NCBI GenBank assembly: GCA_026874595.1
Contig: CM049312.1
Span: 27,273,956 to 27,337,955, forward strand
Direction: 5' to 3'
DNA from: Sipunculus nudus
Lineage: Eukaryota; Annelida; Sipuncula; Golfingiida; Sipunculidae
DNA length: 64,000 bases
Made by a program: the position numbers and the translations under genes. Shown here piece by piece: positions 12,755-27,795 of the stretch; positions within the stretch are counted from its first letter, which is position 1, and each line of letters starts with the position of its first letter. The notes beneath the pieces were generated by a model that was not told the origin of the DNA, did not search any database, and was given only the letters and a program-made list of their open reading frames with translations.

Positions 12755-15700
12755 AGGGTCTCTCTTATGATATCCTTATGATATATCACCCTGGGTCTCT
12801 CGTGTGATATCCTTATGATATATCCCCCTTGGTCTCTCTTATGATATCCTTATAATATATCACTCTGGGTCTCTCTTATGATATCCTTATGATATATCAC
12901 CCTGGGTCTCTCTTGCGATATCCTTATGATATATCACTCTGGGTCTCTCTTGTGATATCCTTATGATATATCTCCGTTGGTCTCTCTGGTGATATCCGAA
13001 CAATATATCACTCTGGGTCTCTCTTGTGATATCTTTATGATATATCCCCCTTGGTTTCTCTGGTGATATCCGTACCATATATTACCCTGGGTCTCTCTTG
13101 TGATATCCTTATGATATATCACTCTGGGTCACTCGTGTGATATCCTTATGATATATCACTCTGGGTCTCTCTTATGATATCATTATGATATATCACCCAG
13201 GGTCTCTCTTGCGAAATCCTTATGATATATCACTCTGGGTCTCTCTTGTGATATCCTTATGATATATCCCCCTTGGTTTCTCTGGTGATATCCGTACCAT
13301 ATATTACCCTGGGTCTCTCTTGTGATATCCTTATGATATATCACTCTGGGTCACTCGTGTGATATCCTTATGATATATCACTCTGGGTCTCTCTTATGAT
13401 ATCATTATGATATATCACCCAGGGTCTCTCTTGCGAAATCCTTATGATATATCACTCTGGGTCTCTCTTGTGATATCCTTATGATATTTCCCCCTTGGTT
13501 TCTCTGGTGATATCCGTACCATATATTACCCTGGGTCTCTCTTGTGATATCCTTATGATATATCACTCTGGGTCACTCGTGTGATATCCTTATGATATAT
13601 CACCCTGGGTCTCTCTTGTGATATCCTTATGATATATCCCCTTTGGTCTCTCTTGTGATATCCGTACCATATATCACCCTGGGTCTCTCTTGATATATCC
13701 TTATGATATATCACCCTGAGTCTCTCGTGTGATATCCGTACCATATATCACCCTGGGTCTCTCTTGTGGTATCCTTATAATATATCACACTTGGTCTCTC
13801 TTATGATATCCTTATGATATATTTGCCTTGGTTTCTCCTGTGAAATCCTTATGATATATCCTACTTGGTCTCTCTTGTGATATCCGTACCATATATTACC
13901 CTGGGTCTCTCATGTGATATCCTTATGTGATATCACCCTGAGTTTCTCTTGTGTTATCCTTATTATATATTCCCCTGGGTCTCTCTTGTGATATCCTTAT
14001 GATATATCCCCCCTTGGTCTCTCTGGTGATATCCGTACAATACATCACCCTGGGTCTCTCTTGTTATATCCTTATAATATATCACACTCGGTCTCTCTTA
14101 TGATATCCTTATGATATATTTGCCTTGGTTTCTCTTGTGAAATCCTTATGATATATCCTACTTGGTCTCTCTTGTGATATCCTTACATATATTACCCTGG
14201 GTCTCTCATGCGATATCCTTATGATATATCCCCCTTGGTCTCTCTGGTGATATCCGAACCATATATCACTCTGGGTCTCTCTTGTGATATCCTTATGATA
14301 TATCCCCCTGGGTTTCACTGGTGATAACGGTACCATATATTACCCTGGGTCTCTCTTGTGATATCCTTATGATATATCACTCTGGGTCAATCGTGTGATA
14401 TCCTTATGATATATCACCCTGGGTCTCTCTTGATATATCATTATGATATATCACCCTGAGTCTCTCGTGTGATATCCGTACCATATATCACCCTGGGTCT
14501 CTCTTGTGATATCCTTTTGATATATCACACTTGGTCTCTCTTATGATATCCTTATGATATATCACCCTGGGTCTCTCTTGTGATATCCTTATGATATATC
14601 CCCCTTGGTCTCTCTGGTTATATCCGTACCATATAATACCCTGGGTCTCTCATGCGATATCCTTATGTGATATCACCCTGAGTTTCTCTTGTGTTATCCT
14701 TATTATAAACCACCCTGGGTGTCTCTTGTAATACCCTTATGTTATATCACCCTTGATCTTTCTTGCGAAAACCTTATTATATATCACCCATGGTCTCTCT
14801 TGTGATATCCTTATGATAAATCCCCCTTGGTCTCTCTTGTGATATCCTTATGATATATCACCCTGTGTCTCTTTTATGATATAATTATAATATATCCCCC
14901 TTGGTCTCCCTTGTGATATCCTTATGATATACCACTCTGTGTCTCTCTTATGATATCCTTATGATATATAATTCTGGGTCTGTCTTGTGATATCCTTATG
15001 ATAAATCCCCCTTGGTCTCTCTTGTGATATCCTGATGATATATCACTCTGGGTCTCTCGTGTGATATCCTTATGATATATCCCCCATGGTCTCTCTGGTG
15101 ATATCCGTACCATATATCACCCTGGGTCTCTCTTGCGATATCCTTATTATATATCACCCATGGTCTATCTTGTTATATCCTTATGATATATCACTCTGGG
15201 TCTCTCGGGTGATATCCTTATGATATATCCCCCTTGGTCTCTCTTGTGATATCCTTATGATATATTACTCTGGGTCTCTCTTATGATATCCTTATGATAT
15301 ATCACCCTGGGTCTCTCTTGCGATATCATTATGATATATCACTCTGGGTCTCTCTTGTGATATCCTTATAATATATCCCCCTTGGTCTCTCTGGTGATAT
15401 CCGAACCATATATCACTCTGGGTCTCTCTTGTGATATCCTTATGATATATCCCCCTTGGTTTCTCTGGTGATATCCGTACCATATATTACCCTGGGTCTC
15501 TCTTGTGATATCCTTATGATATATCCCCCTTTCTTTCTCTGGTGATATCCGTATAATATATCACCCTGGATCTCTCTTGCGATATCCTTATGATATATCA
15601 CCCTAAGTCTCTCGTGTGATATCTGTACCATATTTCACCCTTGGTCTGTCTTGTGATATCCTTATGATATATCACCCTTGGTCTCTCTTATGATATCCTT

Positions 15701-18700
15701 ATAATATATCACTCTGGGTCTCTCTTATGATATCCTTATGATATCACTCTGGGTCTCTCTTGTGATATCCTTATGATATATCTCCCTTGGTCTCTCTGGT
15801 GATATCCGAACAAAATATCACTCTGGGTCTCACTTGTGATATCCTTATGATATATCCCCCTTGGTTTCTCTGGTGATATCCGTACCATATATTACCCAGG
15901 GTCTCTCTTGTGATATCCTTATGATATATCACTCTGGGTCACTCGTGTGATATCCTTATGATATATCACTCTGGGTCTCTCTTATGATATCATTATGATA
16001 TATCACCCAGGGTCTCTCTTGCGAAATCCTTATGATATATCACTCTGGGTCTCTCTTGTGATATCCTTATGATATATCCCCCTTGGTCTCTCTGGTGATA
16101 TCCGAACCATATATCACTCTGGGTCTCTCTTGTGATATCCTTATGATATTTCCCCCTTGGTTTCTCTGGTGATATCCGTACCATATATTACCCTGGGTCT
16201 CTCTTGTGATATCCTTATGATATATCACTCTAGGTCACTCGTGTGATATCCTTATGATATATCACCCTGGGTCTCTCTTGTGATATCCTTATGATATAAC
16301 CCCTTTGGTCTCTCTTGTGATATCCGTACCATATATCACCCTGGGTCTCTCTTGATATATCCTTATGATATATCACCCTGTGTCTCTCGTGTGATATACG
16401 TACCATATATCACCCTGGGTCTCTCTTGTGATATCCTTATGATATATCTGCCTTGGTTTCTCCTGTGAAATCCTTATGATATATCCTACTTGGTCTCTCT
16501 TGTGATATCCGTACCATATATTACCCTGGGTCTCTCATGCGATATCCTAATGTGATATCACCTTGTGTTTCTCTTGTGTTATCCTTAATATATATTCCCC
16601 TGGGTCTCTCTTGTGATATCCTTATGATATATCCCCCCTTGGTCTCTCTTGTGATATCCGTACAATACATCACCCTGGGTCTCTCTTGTGATATCCTTAT
16701 AATATATCACTAATATATCACACTCGGTCTCCCTTATGATATCCTTATGATATATTTGCCTTGGTTTCTCTTGTGAAATCCTTATGATATATCCTACTTG
16801 GTCTCTCTTGTGATATCCTTACATATATTACCCTGAGTCTCTCATGCGATATCCTTATGATATATCCCCCTTGGTCTCTCTGGTGATATCCGAACCATAT
16901 ATCACTCTGGGTCTCTCTTGTGATATCCTTATGATATATCCCCCTGGGTTTCTCTGGTTATATCCGTACCATATATTACCCTGGGTCTCTCTTGTGATAT
17001 CCTTATGATATATCCCCCTTGGGCTCTCTTGTGATATCCGTAACATATATCACCCTGGGTCTCTCTTGATATATCCTTATGATATATCACCCTGAGTCTC
17101 TCGTGTGATATCCGTACCATATATCACCCTGGGTCTCTCTTGTGATATCCTTTTGATATATCACACTTGGTCTCTCGAGTGATATCCTTATGATATATCC
17201 CCCTTGGTCTCCCTTATGATATCCTTATGATATATCACTCTGGGTCTCTCTTATGATAGCCTTATGATATATCACCCTGGGTCTCTCTTGCGATATCCTT
17301 ATGATATATCACTCTGGGTCTCTCTTGTGATATCCTTATGATATATCTCCCTTGGTCTCTCTGGTGATATCCGAACAATATATCACTCTGGGTCTCTCTT
17401 GTGATATCCTTATGATATATACTACTTGGTCTCTCTTGTGATATCCGTACCATAAATTACCCTGGGTCTCTCATGCGATATCCTTATCATATATCCCCCT
17501 TGGTCTCTCTGGTGATATCCGAACCATATATCACTCTGGGTCTCTCTTGTGATATCCTTATGATATATCCCCCTTGGTTTCACTGGTGATATCCGTACCA
17601 TATATTACCCTGGGTCTCTCTTGTGATATCCTTATGATATATCACTCTGGGTCACTCGTGTGATATCCTTATGATATATCTTCCTGAGTCTCTCGTGTGA
17701 TATCCCTACCATATATCACCCTGGGTCTCTCTTGTGATATCCTTTTGATATATCACACTTGGTCTCTCTTTTGATATCCTTATGATATATCACCCGGGGT
17801 CTCTCTTGTGATATCCTTATGATATATCCCCCTTGGTTTCTCTGGTGATATCCGTACCATATATTACCCTAGGTCTCTCTTGTGATATCCTTATGATATA
17901 TCACTCTGGGTCACTCGTGTGATATCCTTATGATATATCACTCTGGGTCTCTCTTATGATATCATTATGATATATCACCCAGGGTCTCTCTTGCGAAATC
18001 CTTATGATATATCACTATGGGTCTCTCTTGTGGTATCCTTATGATATATCCCCCTTGGTCTCTCTGGTGATATCCGAACCATATATCACTCTGGGTCTCT
18101 CTTGTGATATCCTTATGATATTTCCCCCTTGGTTTCTCTGGTGATATCCGTACCATATATTACCCTGGGTCTCTCTTGTGATATCCTTATGATATATCAC
18201 TCTGGGTCACTCGTGTGATATCCTTATGATATATCACCCTGGGTCTCTCTTGTGATATCCTTATGATATATCCCCTTTGGTCTCTCTTGTGATATCCGTA
18301 CCATATATCACCCTGGGTCTCTCTTGATATATCCTTATGATATATCACCCTGAGTCTCTCGTGTGATATCCGTACCATATATCACCCTGGGTCTCTCTTG
18401 TGGTATCCTTATAATATATCACACTTGGTCTCTCTTATGATATCCTTATGATATATTTGCCTTGGTTTCTCCTGTGAAATCCTTATGATATATCCTACTT
18501 GGTCTCTCTTGTGATATCCGTACCATATATTACCCTGGGTCTCTCATGCGATATCCTTATGTGATATCACCCTGAGTTTCTCTTGTGTTATCCTTATTAT
18601 ATATTCCCCTGGGTCTCTCTTGTGATATCCTTATGATATATCCCCCCTTGGTCTCTCTGGTGATATCCGTACAATACATCACCCTGGGTCTCTCTTGTTA

Positions 18701-20869
18701 TATTCTTATAATATATCACACTCGGTCTCTCTTATGATATCCTTATGATATATTTGCCTTGGTTTCTCTTGTGAAATCCTTATGATATATCCTACTTGGT
18801 CTCTCTTGTGATATCCTTACATATGTTACCCTGGGTCTCTCATGCGATATCCTTATGATATATCCCCCTTGGTCTCTCTGGTGATATCCGAACAAAATAT
18901 CACTCTGGGTCTCTCTTGTGATATCCTTATGATATATCACTCTGGGTCACTCGTGTGATATCCTTATGATATATCACTCTGGGTCTCTCTTATGATATCA
19001 TTATGATATATCACCCAGGGTCTCTCTTGCGAAATCCTTATGATATATCACTCTGGGTCTCTCTTGTGATATCCTTATGATATATCCCCCTTGGTCTCTC
19101 TGGTGATATCCGAACCATATATCACTCTGGGTCTCTCTTGTGATATCCTTATGATATTTCCCCCTTGGTTTCTCTGGTGATATCCGTACCATATATTACC
19201 CTTGGTCTCTCTTGTGATATCCTTATGATATATCACTCTAGGTCACTCGTGTGATATCCTTATGATATATCACCCTGGGTATCTCTTGTGATATCCTTAT
19301 GATATAACCCCTTTGGTCTCTCTTGTGATATCCGTACCATATATCACCCTGGGTCTCTCTTGATATATCCTTATGATATATCACCCTGTGTCTCTCGTGT
19401 GATATCCGTACCATATATCACCCTGGGTCTCTCTTGTGGTATCCTTATAATATATCACACTTGGTCTCTCTTATGATATCCTTATGATATATCTGCCTTG
19501 GTTTCTCCTGTGAAATCCTTATGATATATCCTACTTGGTCTCTCTTGTGATATCCGTACCATATATTACCCTGGGTCTCTCATGCGATATCCTAATGTGA
19601 TATCACCCTGAGTTTCTCTTGTGTTATCCTTAATATATATTCCCCTGGGTCTCTCTTGTGATATCCTTATGATATATCCCCCCCTGGTCTCTCTTGTGAT
19701 ATCCGTACAATACATCACCCTGGGTCTCTCTTGTGATATCCTTATAATATATCACTAATATATCACACTCGGTCTCTCTTATGATATCCTTATGATAAAT
19801 TTGCCTTGGTTTCTCTTGTGAAATCCTTATGATATATCCTACTTGGTCTCTCTTGTGATATCCTTACATATATTACCCTGGGTCTCTCATGCGATATCCT
19901 TATGATATATCCCCCTTGGTCTCTCTGGTGATATCCGAACCATATATCACTCTGGGTCTCTCTTGTGATATCCTTATGATATATCCCCTTGGGTTTCTCT
20001 GGTGATATCCGTACCATATATTACCCTGGGTCTCTCTTGTGATATCCTTATGATATATCCCCCTTGGGCTCTCTTGTGATATCCGTAACATATATCACCC
20101 TGGGTCTCTCTTGATATATCCTTATGATATATCACCCTGAGTCTCTCGTGTGATATCCGTACCATATATCACCCTGGGTCTCTCTTGTGATATCCTTTTG
20201 ATATATCACACTTGGTCTCTCGTGTGATATCCTTATGATATATCCCCCTTGGTCTCCCTTATGATATCCTTATGATATATCACTCTGGGTCTCTCTTATG
20301 ATAGCCTTATGATATATCACCCTGGGTCTCTCTTGCGATATCCTTATGATATATCACTCTGGGTCTCTCTTGTGATATCCTTATGATATATCTCCCTTGG
20401 TCTCTCTGGTGATATCCGAACAATATATCACTCTGGGTCTCTCTTGTGATATCCTTATGATATATCCTACTTGGTCTCTCTTGTGATATCCGTACCATAA
20501 ATAACCCTGGGTCTCTCATGCGATATCCTTATCATATATCCCCCTTGGTCTCTCTTGTGATATCCGAACCATATATCACTCTGGGTCTCTCTTGTGATAT
20601 CCTTATGATATATCCCCCTTGGTTTCACTGGTGATATCCGTACCATATATTACCCTGGGTCTCTCTTGTGATATCCTTATGATATATCATTCTGGGTCAC
20701 TCGTGTGATATCCTTATGATATATCACCCTGAGTCTCTCGTGTGATATCCGTACCATATATCACCCTGGGTCTCTCTTGTGATATCCTTTTGATATATCA
20801 CACTTGGTCTCTCTTTTGATATCCTTATGATATATCACCCTGGGTCTCTCTTGTGATATCCTTATGATA

Positions 20870-23860
20870 TATCCCCCTTGGTCTCTCTGGTTATATCCGT
20901 ACCATATAATACCCTGGGTCTCTCATGCGATATCCTTATGTGATATCACCCTGAGTTTCTCTTGTGTTATCCTTATTATAAATCACCCTGGGTGTCTCTT
21001 GTAATACCCTTATGTTATATCACCCTTGGTCTTTCTTGCGAAATCCTTATTATATATCCCCCATGGTCTCTCTTGTGATATCCTTATGATAAATCCCCCT
21101 TGGTCTCTCTTGTGATATCCTTATGATATATCACCCTGTGTCTCTTTTATGATATCCTTATGATATATCCTCCTTGGTCTCCCTTGTGATATCCTTATGA
21201 TATACCACCCTGTGTCTCTCTTATGATATCCTTATGATATATAATTCTGGGTCTGTCTTGTGATATCCTTATAATAAAAATCCCCCTTGGTCTCCCTTGT
21301 GATATCCTGATGATATATCACTCTGGGTCTCTCGTGTGATATCCTTATGATATATCCCCCATAGTCTCTCTGGTGATATCCGTACCATATATCACCCTGG
21401 GTCTCTCTTGCGATATCCTTATTATATATCACCCATGGTCTATCTTGTTATATCCTTATGATATATCACTCTGGGTCTCTCGGGTGATATCCTTATGATA
21501 TATCCCCCTTGGTCTCTCTTGTGATATCCTTATGATATATTACTCTGGGTCTCTCTTATGATATCCTTATGATATATCACCCTGGGTCTCTCTTGCGATA
21601 TCCTGATGGTATATCACTCTGGGTCTCTCTTGTGATATCCTTATAATATATCCCCCTTGGTCTCTCTGGTGATATCCGAACCCTATATCACTCTGGGTCT
21701 CTCTTGTGATATCCTTATGATATATCCCCCTTGGTTTCTCTGGTGATATCCGTACCATATATCACCCTGGGTATCTCTTGTGATATCCTTATGATATATC
21801 CCCCTTTCTTTCTCTGGTGATATCCGTATAATATATCACCCTGGGTCTCTCTTGCGATATCCTTATGATATATCACCCTGAGTCTCTCGTGTGATATCTG
21901 TACCATATTTCACCCTTGGTCTGTCTTGTGATATCCTTATGATATATCACCCTTGGTCTCTCTTATGATATCCTTATGATATATCTGCCTTGGTTTCTCT
22001 TGTGAAATCCTTATGATATATCCTACTTGGTCTCTCTTGTGATATCCGTACCATATATTACCCTGGGTCTCTCATGCGATATCCTAATGTGATATCACCC
22101 TGAGTTTCTCTTGTGTTATCCTTAATATATATTCCCCTGGGTCTCTCTTGTGATATCCTTTTGATATATCACACTTGGTCTCTCTTTTGATATCCTTATG
22201 ATATATCACCCTGGGTCTCTCTTGTGATATCCTTATGATATATCCCCCTTGGTCTCTCTGGTTATATCCGTACCATATAATACCCTGGGTCTCTCATGCG
22301 ATATCCTTATGTGATATCACCCTGAGTTTCTCTTGTGTTATCCTTATTATAAATCACCCTGGGTGTCTCTTGTAATACCCTTATGTTATATCACCCTTGG
22401 TCTTTCTTGCGAAATCCTTATTATATATCCCCCATGGTCTCTCTTGTGATATCCTTATGATAAATCCCCCTTGGTCTCTCTTGTGATATCCTTATGATAT
22501 ATCACCCTGTGTCTCTTTTATGATATCCTTATGATATATCCTCCTTGGTCTCCCTTGTGATATCCTTATGATATACCACCCTGGGTCTCTCTTGTGATAT
22601 CCTATGATATATCCCCCTTGGTCTCTCTGGTTATATCCGTACCATATAATACCCTGGGTCTCTCATGCGATATCCTTATGTGATATCACCCTGAGTTTCT
22701 CTTGTGTTATCCTTATTATAAATCACCCTGGGTGTCTCTTGTAATACCCTTATGTTATATCACCCTTGGTCTTTCTTGCGAAATCCTTATTATATATCCC
22801 CCATGGTCTCTCTTGTGATATCCTTATGATAAATCCCCCTTGGTCTCTCTTGTGATATCCTTATGATATATCACCCTGTGTCTCTTTTATGATATCCTTA
22901 TGATATATCCTCCTTGGTCTCCCTCGTGATATCCTTATGATATACCACCCTGTGTCTCTCTTATGATATCCTTATGATATATAATTCTGGGTCTGTCTTG
23001 TGATATCCTTATAATAAAAATCCCCCTTGGTCTCTCTTGTGATATCCTGATGATATATCACTCTGGGTCTCTCGTGTGATATCCTTATGATATATCCCCC
23101 ATAGTCTCTCTGGTGATATCCGTACCATATATCACCCTGGGTCTCTCTTGCGATATCCTTATTATATATCACCCATGGTCTATCTTGTTATATCCTTATG
23201 ATATATCACTCTGGGTCTCTCGGGTGATATCCTTATGATATATCCCCCTTGGTCTCTCTTGTGATATCCTTATGATATATTACTCTGGGTCTCTCTTATG
23301 ATATCCTTATGATATATCACCCTGGGTCTCTCTTGCGATATCCTTATGGTATATCACTCTGGGTCTCTCTTGTGATATCCTTATAATATATCCCCCTTGG
23401 TCTCTCTGGTGATATCCGAACCCTATATCACTCTGGGTCTCTCTTGTGATATCCTTATGATATATCCCCCTTGGTTTCTCTGGTGATATCCGTACCATAT
23501 ATCACCCTGGGTATCTCTTGTGATATCCTTATGATATATCCCCCTTTCTTTCTCTGGTGATATCCGTATAATATATCACCCTGTGTCTCTCTTGCGATAT
23601 CCTTATGATATATCACCCTGAGTCTCTCGTGTGATATCTGTACCATATTTCACCCTTGGTCTGTCTTGTGGTATCCTTATGATATATCACCCTTGGTCTC
23701 TCTTATGATATCCTTATGATATATCTGCCTTGGTTTCTCTTGTGAAATCCTTATGATATATCCTACTTGGTCTCTCTTGTGATATCCGTACCATATATTA
23801 CCCTGGGTCTCTCATGCGATATCCTTATGTGATATCACCCTGAGTTTCTCTTGTGTTATC
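20870..23860. repeat. Higher-order duplication inside the satellite (offset about 1740 bp)
   Basis: Sequence from about 20870 to 22120 recurs from about 22610 to 23860 at a nearly constant offset of 1740 bp, about 47 monomers. Irregular landmark units occur in both, for example TCTTGTAATACCCTTATG and CCCCCTTTCTTTCTCTGG. The minus-strand translations at 21715-21906 and 23455-23646 are identical. This marks a recent block duplication within an older array. Confidence 0.85.
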
Positions 23861-25266
23861 CTTATGATATATCCCCCCTTGGTCTCTCTTGTGATATCCG
23901 TACAATTTATCACCCTGGGTCTCTCTTGTGATATCCGTACAATATATCACCCTGGGTCTCTCTTGTGATATCCTTATGATATATCTGCCTTGGTTTCTCT
24001 TGTGAAATCCTTATGATATATCCCCCTTGTCTCTCTGGTGATATCCGTACCATATATCACCCTAAGTCTGTCTTGCGATATCCTAATGATATATCAACCT
24101 GGGTCTTTCTTGTGATATCCTTATGATATATCACTCTGGGTCTCTCGTGTGATATCTTTAAGATTTATCACCCTGAGTCTCTCGTGTGATATCCTTATGA
24201 TATATCCCACTTGGTCTCTCTTGCGATATCCTTATGATATATCACCCTGGGTCTCTCTTGTAATACCCTTATGTTATATCACCCTTGGGCTTTCTTGTGA
24301 TATCCATATGATATATCACCTTGAGTCTCTCTTGTGATATCCTTATGATATATCACCCTGAATCTCTCTTGTGATATCATTATTATATATCACCCTTGGT
24401 CCCTGTTGTAATACCCTTATGTTATATCACCTTTGGTTTTTCTTGTGATATCCTTATGTTATATCACCCTGAATCCCTCTTGTGATATCCCGATGATATT
24501 ACCCTTTGATCTCTCTTGTGATATACTTACAATATCACACTGGGTCTCTCTTGTGATATCCTTAAAATATATCCCCCTTGGTCTCCCTTGTGATATCCTT
24601 ATGATATATCACCCTGGGTCTCTCTTATGATATCCTTATGATATATCATCCTGGGTCATTCTTGTGATATCCTCTTAATAAATCCCCCATGGTCTCTCTT
24701 GTGATATCCTGATGATATATCACTCTGGGTCTCTCGTGTGATATCCTTATGATCCCCCTTGGTCTCTCTGGTGATATCCGTACCATATATATCACCCTGG
24801 GTCTTTCTTGCGATATCCTTATTATATATCACCCTGGGTCTCTCGTGTGATATCGTTATAATATATCCCCCTTGGTCTCTCTGGTGATATCTGTACCGTA
24901 TATCACCCTGGGTCTCTCTTGCGATATCCTTACTGTATATATCACCCTGGGTCTCTTTTGTGATATCCTTATGATATATCAATCTGGGTCTCTCGTGTGA
25001 TATCCTTATGATATATCCCCCTTGGTCTCTCTTGTGATATCCTTATGATATATCACCCTGGGTCTCTCTTGTGATATCCTTATGATATATCACCCTGGGT
25101 CTCTCTTGTGATATCCTTATGATACTTCCCCCTTGGTCTCTCTGGTGATATCTGTACCATATATTGCCCAGGGTCTCTCTTGTGATATCCTTATGATATA
25201 TCACTCTGGGTCTCTCGTGTGATATCCTTATGATATATCACCCTGGGTCTCTCTTGTGATATACCA

Positions 25267-25661
25267 TATGTTTTACCCTTGGTAAGTTGGGTTTGTTTGT
25301 ATGCACCTTCTTTTACAGAGAAAATTCTGAACAGATTTTGTTAACACATTTTAGGGGATAAGGATAACAGCAACAATGACCCGTGCTACGCGACCCGTGC
25401 TTCTACAGCGAAACATTGTGCACATCATAGGAAAGCTTGATTGTGGGGGGGGGGGTTTAGAGTTGGATCAAAATGCAAATGCATTTACATTTAAATATTA
25501 ATGCAACGGTTTTGAAAAGCCCGCATTTGCATTTGCATTTAAATGCCAGGATGATGTTTTGTATTTGCATTTCCTTTTGCAAAATATGCTACGCATTTGC
25601 ATTTAAATATGTATCGAATGTCAAATGCGAATTCTTTATATTTTGCCAAAAGGCTTGGCAT
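25267..25661. repeat. Block of about 0.4 kb interrupting the satellite (copy 1)
   Basis: Starts TATGTTTTACCCTTGGTAAG and ends CCAAAAGGCTTGGCAT, with satellite monomers directly on both sides. It is nearly identical to 28396-28800. It contains a poly-G run and five copies of the octamer ATTTGCAT / ATGCAAAT. No coding function is seen. Confidence 0.9.
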
Positions 25662-27795
25662 CTCTCTTGTGATATCCTTATGATATATCACCCTGAATCT
25701 CTCTTGTGATATCCTTATGATATATCACCCTTGGTCTCTGTTGTAATACCCTTATGTTATATCACCCTTGGTTTTTCTTGTGATATCCTTATGTTATATC
25801 ACCCTGAATCCCTCTTGTGATATCCCGATGATATTACCCCTTGATCTCTCTTGTGATATACTTACAATATATCACCCTGGGTCTCTCTTGTGATATCCTT
25901 TTGATATATCCCCCTTGGTCTCCCTTGTGATATCCTTATGATATATCACCCTGGGTCTCTCTTATGGTATCCTTATGATATATCATCTTGGGTCTGTCTT
26001 GTGATATCCTTATGATAAATCCCCCTTGGTTTCTCTTGTGATATCCTGATGATATATCACTCTGGGTCTCTCGTGTGATATCCTTATGATCCCCCTTGGT
26101 CTCTCTGGTGATATCCGTACCATATATATCACCCTGGGTCTCTCTTGCGATATCCTTATTATATATCACCCTGGGTCTCTCGTGTGATATCCTTTTAATA
26201 TATCCCCCTTGGTCTCTCTGGTGATATCCGTACCGTATATCACCCTGGGTCTCTCTTGCGATATCCTTACTGTATATATCACCCTGGGTCTATTTTGTGA
26301 TATCCTTATGATATATCACTCTTGGTCTCTCGTGTGATATCCTAATGATATATCCCCCTTGGTCTCTCTTGTGATATCCTTATGATATATCACCCTGGCT
26401 CTCTCTTATGATATCCTTATGATATATCACCCTGGGTCTCTCTTGTGATATCCTTATGATACATCCCCCTTGGTCTCTCTGGTGATATCCGTACCATATA
26501 TCACCCAGGGTCTCTCTTGTGATATCCTTATGATGTATCACTATGGGTCTCTCGTGTGATATTCTTATGATATATCACCCTGGGTCTCTCTTGTGATATC
26601 CTTATGATATATCCACCTTGGTCTCTCTTTTGATATCTTTATGATATATCACCATGGGTCTCTCTGATGATATCCTTATGATATATCATCCTGGGTCTGT
26701 TTTGTGATATCCTTATAATATATCCCCCTTGGTCTCTCTTGTAATATCCTTATGATATATCCCACTTTGTCTCTCTGGCGATATCCGTACCATATATCAC
26801 CCTGGGTCTCTCTTGCGATATCCTTATTATATATCACTTGGGTCTCTCTTGTGATATCCTTATGATATATTGCTCTGGGTCTCTCGTGTGATATCCTTAT
26901 GATATATCACCCTGAGTCTCTCATGTGATATCCTTATGATATATCACCCTGGGTCTCTCTAGTGATATCCTCATGATATATCGACCTGGGTCTCTCTTTT
27001 GATATCCTTATGATATATCACCTGAATCTCTCTTGTGATATCCTTATGAAATATCACCCTGAGTCTCTTTTGTGATATCCTTATGATATACCACCCTTGG
27101 TCTCTGTTGTAATACCCTTATGTTATATCACCCTTGGTTTTTCTTGTGATATCCTTATGATATATCACCCTGAGTCTCTCTTGTGATATCCTTATGATAT
27201 ATCACCCTAAGTCTCTCTTGTGATATCCTTATGATATATCAAACGAGGTCTCTCTTGTGATATCATTATGTTATATCACCCGGAGTCCCTCTTATGATAT
27301 ACCGATGATATTAGCCCTTGGTCTCCCTTGTGATATACTCACAATATATCATCCTGGGTCTCTCTTGCGATATCCTTATGATATATCACCCTGGGTCCCT
27401 CTTGTGATATCCTTATGATATATCACCCTGGGTCTCTCTTGTGATATCCTTATGATATATCACCCTGAGTCTCTATTGGGATATCCTTATGATATATCAT
27501 ACTACGCCCTTCTTGTGATATCCTTAATGTTATAATACTCTGCCTATTATGAAATCTTTATGTCATATCACCCTGAATTTCTCTTGTGATATCCTCATGA
27601 TATTTTATTCTGAGCCTGTCTTATGATATCCATGTGATATAAAACTCTGAGTCTCTGTTGTGATATCCTTCCTATATGATTGATTACTCCTAGTCTCTTT
27701 TGTGATATCATGTATGATTTGTTACTTTGGTTGTCTCTTGCGTTATTCTGTATGATGTAGCACTCTTTCGTTTGATATATTGTATGATGTATTAC

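Larger units (their letters stand above)
12755..27795. repeat. Satellite array, 37-bp monomer, about 15 kb
   Basis: Head-to-tail 37-bp units made of GATATCCTTATGATATATC (itself near-palindromic) followed by an 18-base GGTCTCTC-containing part. My estimate from length is roughly 390 units. Variants alternate: the first part may read CCTTATGATATATC, CCGTACCATATATC or CCGAACCATATATC, and the second part CACTCTGGG, CACCCTGGG or CCCCTTGG. Longer blocks are duplicated inside the array. The right edge from about 27480 decays progressively into divergent units. The block at 25267-25661 interrupts it. The many 63-aa open frames on the minus strand are repeat translations, not separate genes. Confidence 0.95.

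Noticed and set aside
12887-24982. Family of about 63-aa proteins on the minus strand
   Set aside because: They are translations of the satellite, overlap one another in different registers, and often begin at the same repeat position; no independent gene evidence.
12755-27795. CRISPR-like regular repeat array
   Set aside because: The units are contiguous 37-bp repeats without unique spacers and the context is an animal genome; this is a satellite.
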